Position numbers and translations under genes: made by a program
Notes under the pieces: model-generated
Databases searched by the model: none
Told to the model about the DNA's origin: nothing
The model's input: only the letters and a program-made list of their open reading frames with translations
Shown: positions 58,701 to 64,000 of the stretch, one piece after another
Numbering within the stretch: position 1 is the stretch's first letter
Layout: each line of letters opens with the position of its first letter
Assembly: GCA_003254925.1 (NCBI GenBank)
Contig: QANZ01033420.1
Span: 13,089 to 77,088 of the forward strand
Length of the DNA stretch: 64,000 nt
Source: Chamaecrista fasciculata
Lineage: Eukaryota > Streptophyta > Magnoliopsida > Fabales > Fabaceae
Reading direction: 5' to 3'

Positions 58701-61146
58701 GGATAAACTTTTGTGATGTCATACTAAACTTGTTTAGTCCTTTCCAATAAAAACACTAGTCATGCTCTCATTGTTCCTTTATTGTGAGAAATAGATCTTT
58801 TTAAATCAAGAAAAAAGACTATTGTTTGCTCTGCTACATGTAGCTCATTGATGTTGTGTGCTGTATATGAAGTGAAGTCCCTAAGCTATCTTGATGTGCA
58901 TGCTCTATAACGTGTTAATGAAATAATTTCTTTTTCTTCTATAGATCCATCTGAGGAGTTATGCCAAGAGGAAAAAATTTTGTATAAATTGATATCTGGT
59001 CTTCACTCCTCCATATCGATACATATAGCAGCTGATTATCTCCTGGATGAAGCTACAAACTTGGTAAAAATCAATTTCTCTTTTTTCCGTATTAGCTTAT
59101 TCTTTAGTTGAAACGTACAATTTTTATTTTTTTTATAACATGTAAATTGTCTGTTTATTTTTTATAAGTTTAATTTTCTTTTAGTATGATGGTCCATACA
59201 GATTAATGCACAAAAGTAGTTTGGAACTTGGTCCCCCACCCCACAAAAAAAACCCTTTTTCTGGGGTTTTGGTGGTGTCAGTTGCGGTGACTTGCCACAT
59301 TCTAAAGCTAATTGCAATCACTAGATGTATATAACACTCTTAAAATACATTTTGTCCAAAATAAATTTATTGTTAACATGAACCTTAACTTCTTTCTCTT
59401 TGGATATTACAGTGGGGTCAGAATCTTACTTTGATGTATGATCGAATCTTGAAATACCCAGAACGTGTCAGAAATTTGTACTTCACTTTCCTTTTTGTCC
59501 TGCGAGCAGTAACCAAGGTGAGTATATAAATTGCCTTACTACATTTACATATGGTCATTAATCATCATTTGCTTGTTGCTTCACAACTGGTAACTAACAA
59601 TATTATTGATACTACGTACAACAAAATATACTTTAGGCTGGAGAGTATCTGGAACAGGCCGAGTACGATACTGGTAACCCTACTGATGACCTTAAGACAC
59701 AATCCCTGATGAAGCAGCTGCTTTACACACCCAAACTTCAAGCTGCATGTCCAGTTCCATTTGATGAAGCTAAGCTGTGGAAAGGCCAAAGTGGACCTGA
59801 GCTGAAACAGAAAATTCAACAGCAATTCAGAAACATTAGGTATTGTCTTGAAATTTGTGGGCCTAAGCATTTGCTTTAACTAAATATCTACTTAATCAAG
59901 AACTTAAAAATTTTTTAAGCTGGAACATTGTCTCAATTCATGCTACTCTAGGCTAGCAATACATATTTAAGAAAGAAGATTGGTTCTATTTCCCTCTGAT
60001 ATTAAGATTTGCAAAAATGAGTGAAAATGGAAATTGAAAGGAAATAAGAGGTGCTGCTGGGATTTTTACATAATTTTTCTGCCCTCCCTTTTTTCTTGGG
60101 GTCTTTTGCAACTTCATGGTTCTATGTATAAACCTAGTGTTAAGATTTCGTTTTCTCATTATGGCAAGGATAATTTATAGAACTTCCATCTTCCCATGAT
60201 TGTAAGCAGGCTTATCTTTTATATACATCTTATCATGACGTGTGATGAATGTAACTTTTGCTGTGTGTAAACAAAGACAATATGTTCTTATGTCTACTCC
60301 CCCACTGATGTTACTTTTAATTCTATTTACTCATTTCACGTATCTCATTAGCAATGGCTTTTGTTATTTGTGGCATGCAGTGCAATAATGGATTGTGTGG
60401 GATGTGAGAAGTGTCGATTATGGGGAAAACTTCAGGTTCTTGGTCTCGGTACTGCTCTGAAGATTCTTTTTACTGTCGATGGTCAAGAAAATGGGGTTCA
60501 AACTGTAAGTACATTTTCTAGAAGTACAATTTTTTTTCTCGTCCTCTGCTGTTATTCCTTAAACATTGACACTTTAAAAAGTAAGCACCTACACTCAAGG
60601 TTTTTCCTTTCTTCAACGTGTTTACATTGGAATCTCTTGAGTCTAGGTATATAGATGATGGCTGGAAATTTTACACATTATGTGCAAGTAAAACATTTTT
60701 GTGAAGCACAACAACATTTAATTATCCAGAAGCCCTTCACGTGTGCTTTCACATTAATCTTTAACAGACTCACTTGCTGTAGGGTTTAGTTGTATTCTAA
60801 GTCAGTTGGCTGACCCAAACTGGTTATGTTTCTCTTAATTGTCTGCAGTTGCAGCTGCAAAGGAATGAAGTAATTGCCTTGATGAATCTTCTCAATCGAC
60901 TTTCGGAATCCGTGAAATTTGTCCATGAAATGGGACCTACAGCTGAAAGAATCACAGAGGGGCATCTTTCTGCTCATAGCTTGATCAGCTCATGGAATAG
61001 AATTTGGTCCCATGTACTTAAACTTAGGTAAAATGCTCTCTTTTGTGGATCTGTTGTGAGTGTCTTCTTGTGTCTTTATTGGTTTGATTTGATATGGTTA
61101 TATTTATTATTGTTCTGTTTTGTGTGTTATTTGCAGGCAGCCATAG
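55754..61146 (+). CDS. ERO1: Endoplasmic reticulum oxidoreductin-1 (ERO1), 465 aa, ten exons
   Basis: Coding exons: 55754-55915, 56363-56494, 57943-58195, 58457-58567, 58945-59063, 59413-59517, 59637-59839, 60381-60504, 60849-61027, 61137-61146; all borders are GT...AG and phases agree. ERO1 is a flavoprotein that oxidises protein disulphide isomerase in the ER, passing electrons to oxygen. Residues 14-32 form an N-terminal membrane anchor ([19 protein letters not shown]). The family's [12 protein letters not shown] follows at about 63-74. The shuttle CxxxxC is CRLRDC (114-119), and the active-site CxxCxxC is CVGCEKC (367-373), with [12 protein letters not shown] and SLMKQLLY between them. 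Length suits plant ERO1 (about 470). The last exon adds only three residues before TAG. The ATG at 55754 is the first in frame with the anchor. No defects seen; probably functional. Confidence 0.93.
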
Positions 61147-61557
61147 TTGAGAGCCCTGTTTCATACTATACACATTTGTGGGAGAAGGCATAAGAAACCA
61201 TTGTCTGAGTCTGAAAATTTCAGAAAGTTTTACCAGGACATGGGAAGTTATATGTATTGTATGTGAAATATATCCCTAGTGAAAGTGAAAGCTATTATAT
61301 GTAGAAGGTTTGAAAATTTTGAATACCAGCTAAGAAAGAAACTCTCTAGCTTCTTTTTCTTTGGTACATAAAATGAGGAGAGGTTAGTTGAAGATTACTT
61401 ATAATCAGAGCCTGACATGCCTATAATCTCAGAATGCAGTGATGACCCACTATGATGATACTGATGCATCTGTTGATAAAAGATGAAGTCAAGGATATAA
61501 TTTGAGTTTGAAAACTTTAAGAGGAAAGTATATTTTACTCAATATATAATTTGCAGG

Positions 61558-61703
61558 TTTGGCTCAGCGGTAAGCACGCTTGCCGTGGGTCTGAAGTCGT
61601 ATGTTCGAACCAGCCATTCTGCAAAAAAGCAGGGGTAAGGCTGTGAGTATATTCCCTTCCCTAGCACCCCCACCAAGTGGAAATTCGAACTGGGTTGACC
61701 CTT
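61558..61703 (+). mobile_element. tRNA-derived SINE downstream of ERO1, 13-bp target duplication
   Basis: TGGCTCAGCGGTAAGCACGC (A box) and ATGTTCGAACC (B box), followed by a short non-tRNA tail (AGGGGTAAGGCTGTG). Flanked by TATAATTTGCAGG at 61545-61557 and 61704-61716. The tRNA-like head lacks a proper anticodon arm, so it is not a tRNA gene. Confidence 0.8.
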
Positions 61704-61745
61704 TATAATTTGCAGGCAGCAATAGTTGAGAGCCCTGTTTCTAAT
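61704..61745 (+). repeat. Duplicate of the ERO1 last-exon border
   Basis: TTTGCAGGCAGCAATAGTTG and the next 15 bases repeat 61131-61165 (acceptor plus final exon, with A for C once). The SINE sits at its left edge. It offers a second acceptor and the same stop context. Confidence 0.75.
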
Positions 61746-61888
61746 AACAATCTATCTTCCAAAGCTTGGAAGAGGTAGAAACTTAATGGCCTTCAATCAT
61801 GTTGGGACAAGAATCCAAGTCTCCCTTTAAGAAGCAATAGTGATAGCATTTGTAGAGAATAATCACCTAAAAATTCCATAACACTAAT

Positions 61889-62205
61889 ATATTCATCAAC
61901 AACAAAGCAAATGTGGCACATGACTATTTCTAAGAAAACACCAAATTAGGAATATACAAAGGAATACACAGTTAGGAGTGAAGAGCCTTAACTGTACTCG
62001 AATTAGAGATATCTAATAAATATGTTTGAGTACTTAATAAAGGTTCAAAACATAACTGTACAAATCACAATGTAAAAACTTGAAGATAAATGAAAATAAG
62101 TATTCATCAACAACAAAGCATATGTGGCACATGACTATTTCTAAGAAAACACCATATTAGGAATATACAAAGGAATACACAATTAGGAGTGAAGAGCCTT
62201 GAAGA
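61889..62205. repeat. Direct repeat of ~100 bp, ~211 bp apart
   Basis: TATTCATCAACAACAAAGCA through GAGTGAAGAGCCTT occurs at about 61890 and 62101 with four or so differences. Confidence 0.8.
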
Positions 62206-62308
62206 TAAATGAAAATAAGTAAACAATATAAATTTGTCCCTAACGAGAAGGGACTAAGTTTTACTACCTTTACAATTTATGTTTATTCGATAAAACTCAA
62301 ATGATTTT

Positions 62309-62755
62309 GGCCAAAGTTTTATTTTGGTCCCTCAAGTTTTTTTCGTTCCATTTTAGTCCCTCATGTTTGCTCAAGGTTCTGTTTTGTTCCCTCAAGTTTT
62401 TTTTTCGTTCCGTTTTGGTCCCTTAAGTTTCCAAAAAATTTCACTGTTAGTTCCTGACTCTTTTTCATCTACTTTTTCCGTTAAAAAAAAAACTTTCATC
62501 TCCCAAAAATTTTGTTCTTTTGCATTAAGTTCCTTACCTTTTGTAAAAGAGCAAAATTGTTGGAAGAAGAAAGTTAGTTTTTTTTTGTTCCTTTTTACAA
62601 TAGAAAAAGTGGATGGAAAAGAGTCAAGGATTTAGAAACTGGAGGGGCCAAAACAGAACAAAAAAAAACTTGAGGGACCAAAACAGAACAAAAAAACTTG
62701 AGGGACCAAAAGGGAACTTTGAGAAAACATAAGGGACTACAATAGGACTTTGGCC
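62309..62755. mobile_element. MULE-type foldback MITE directly upstream of the PPR gene
   Basis: Left end GGCCAAAGTTTTATTTTGG; right end AATAGGACTTTGGCC. The arms contain TTTTGGTCCCTCAAGTTTTT and its inverse AACTTGAGGGACCAAAA repeated. Flanks AATGATTTT (62300-62308) and AATAATCTT (62756-62764) agree at 7 of 9. Confidence 0.75.
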
Positions 62756-62792
62756 AATAATCTTTTGGGACCAAAAGTGTAGAACGTTGAAA

Positions 62793-64000
62793 ATGACATA
62801 TTTCTCAGTCCTGAGTGACAACCATTACTCTGGTTTCAAGTTCATGAAGATTCTCCTTCTCTTGAAGCGCCAATGCAGCTCTCTTTCCTCTAATCTCAGA
62901 AACACCAAGAACCCATCAACCAAGGAGTCCAAAATCCTCGAACACTGCAAATCCGGCGCTCTTCCTGAAGCGATCAATCTTCTCAACACCATTAGCTCCG
63001 GCGGCATCATCGTCAAACCGATCCTTTACGCTTCTCTGCTTCAGACTTGCGTCAAATCCATTTCCTTCAGCCATGGCATCCAACTCCATGCTCATGTCAT
63101 CAAATCTGGTCTCGAAACCGACCGTTTCGTCGGGAACAGCTTGTTGGCCCTGTATTTCAAATTGGGTCCTGATTTCACCGAGACACGGAGAGTGTTCGAC
63201 GGCCTTTTTGTGAAGGACGTGGTGTCTTGGAGTTCCATGATTTCTGGGTACATTCGTGTGGGAAAACCCCAAAACTCTCTCCGATTGTTCTGGGAAATGC
63301 GTGAATCTGGTGTTGAGCCTAATGGGTTTTCTCTGTCCGCTGTAATCAAGGCGTGTTCAGAGCTTGGAGATTTAAAGCTTGGAACATGCTTACATGGGGT
63401 GGTTATAAGTCGTGGGTTTGATTCGAACCATGTTATGTCTAGTGCTTTGATAGATATGTATGGGAGAAATCATGGGGTTCAGGATGCACGCAAGCTGTTT
63501 GATGAAATGCTTGAACCAGATGCTATATGTTGGACATCAGTTATTTCAGCATTTACAAGGAATGATTTGTTTAAGGAAGCTTTGGGGTTTTTTTATGTAA
63601 TGCATAGAGATCATGGGCTATCCCCAGATGGGTTTACATTTGGGACAGTTTTGACAGCTTGTGCTAACTTGGGGAGGTTGAGACAAGGCAAAGAAGTGCA
63701 TGCTAAAGTTATTACATCTGGTCTCTGTGGAAATGTGGTTGTTGAGAGTAGCCTTGTGGACATGTATGGAAAATGTGGCTCGGTTAGTGAATCCAAGAGT
63801 GTTTTCGATGGGATGAGTCATAGGAATTCAATCTCTTGGTCTGCTATGCTTGGTGTATACTGTCAAAATAAACAATATGATACTGTGATCAACCTTGTCA
63901 GGGAGATGAAAGAGGTCGATCTTTACAATTTCGGGACGATTCTTCGTACGTGTTCTGGACTTGCAGCTGTAAGACAAGGAAAAGAGGTTCATTGCCAGTA
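62793..64000 (+). CDS. PLS-class pentatricopeptide repeat protein (At1g03540-like), 3' part outside window
   Basis: The frame is open from the ATG at 62793 (or the in-frame ATG at 62844, MKILLLLKRQCSS, which gives a better organelle-type leader) to the window end, about 400 codons without intron. It shows repeated PPR units: LHAHVIKSGLETDRFVGNSL, then DVVSWSSMISGYIR, LHGVVISRGFDSNHVMSSAL, DAICWTSVISAFTRN, GKEVHAKVITSGL, VVVESSLVDMYGKCG and NSISWSAMLGVYCQN. The P-L-S spacing and phrasing match the E-type protein At1g03540 throughout. Such proteins bind specific organelle transcripts, often for C-to-U editing or stability. The C-terminal E domain lies beyond the window. A MITE ends 37 bp upstream of the first ATG, so the promoter is partly transposon-derived. 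Confidence 0.92.
   Translation, partial: MTYFSVLSDNHYSGFKFMKILLLLKRQCSSLSSNLRNTKNPSTKESKILEHCKSGALPEAINLLNTISSGGIIVKPILYASLLQTCVKSISFSHGIQLHAHVIKSGLETDRFVGNSLLALYFKLGPDFTETRRVFDGLFVKDVVSWSSMISGYIRVGKPQNSLRLFWEMRESGVEPNGFSLSAVIKACSELGDLKLGTCLHGVVISRGFDSNHVMSSALIDMYGRNHGVQDARKLFDEMLEPDAICWTSVISAFTRNDLFKEALGFFYVMHRDHGLSPDGFTFGTVLTACANLGRLRQGKEVHAKVITSGLCGNVVVESSLVDMYGKCGSVSESKSVFDGMSHRNSISWSAMLGVYCQNKQYDTVINLVREMKEVDLYNFGTILRTCSGLAAVRQGKEVHCQ

Noticed and set aside
61558-61635. tRNA gene
   Set aside because: A and B boxes are present, but there is no proper cloverleaf, and target duplications with a SINE-type tail follow.
62825-63821. Minus-strand frames over 62.8-63.8 kb
   Set aside because: They are antisense shadows of the PPR gene, which is open on the plus strand to the window end.

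Overview
This window is nuclear DNA from a flowering plant, most likely a eudicot, in a draft assembly. It is AT-rich and full of transposon debris. Host genes have plant-type short exons separated by long introns with GT...AG borders. Recognisable host genes are an ER oxidoreductin (ERO1), an ALIS/CDC50 flippase subunit and a PLS-class PPR protein. Two long N runs (16678-17181, 28934-29756) and four single-n joins (3064, 5565, 10854, 24035) break the sequence. I could not identify the species.

Layout. 0-16 kb is mostly repeats: an LTR remnant, a CACTA transposase fragment, a Copia-type LTR with its primer-binding site, an F-box-associated gene remnant, three copies of a LINE tail, and a tandem array of about 957-bp units made from two foldback MITE families. 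It also holds the first 55 codons of a CrRLK1L receptor kinase, a Copia fossil and two well-preserved foldback MITEs with 9-bp target duplications. 16-22 kb holds a MULE-like element carrying an NHL (LEA_2) gene fragment. Beside it is a Copia fossil that carries a universal-stress-protein fragment and sits inside a second NHL pseudogene. 23-30 kb holds a Helitron-like end, an LTR fragment, scattered exons of a decayed minus-strand gene (one of NPGR1/TPR type) and a solo LTR with a perfect 5-bp target duplication. 30-37 kb holds a Harbinger-like element, a LINE remnant and a duplicated small orphan gene with its own TATA box.

38-43.5 kb is an ALIS (CDC50/LEM3) gene on the minus strand. Its exon structure is clear, but it has an in-frame stop, one non-canonical donor and no visible last exon. 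43.5-47.6 kb is intergenic with MITEs. 47.6-50.7 kb is an endogenous pararetrovirus (Caulimoviridae-like) fossil. 51.4-51.9 kb holds two SINEs. 52.3-61.2 kb is the ERO1 gene, intact over ten coding exons, with its first exon duplicated 3.17 kb upstream and a hAT-like insertion between the copies. 62.3-64 kb is a MULE-type MITE ending 37 bp before the start of a PPR gene of the At1g03540 type, which runs off the window.

The intact genes do not form a pathway. ERO1 drives disulphide formation in the ER, the PPR protein would act in an organelle, and ALIS is a flippase partner. The main story is how repeats have duplicated, captured and interrupted host sequence.
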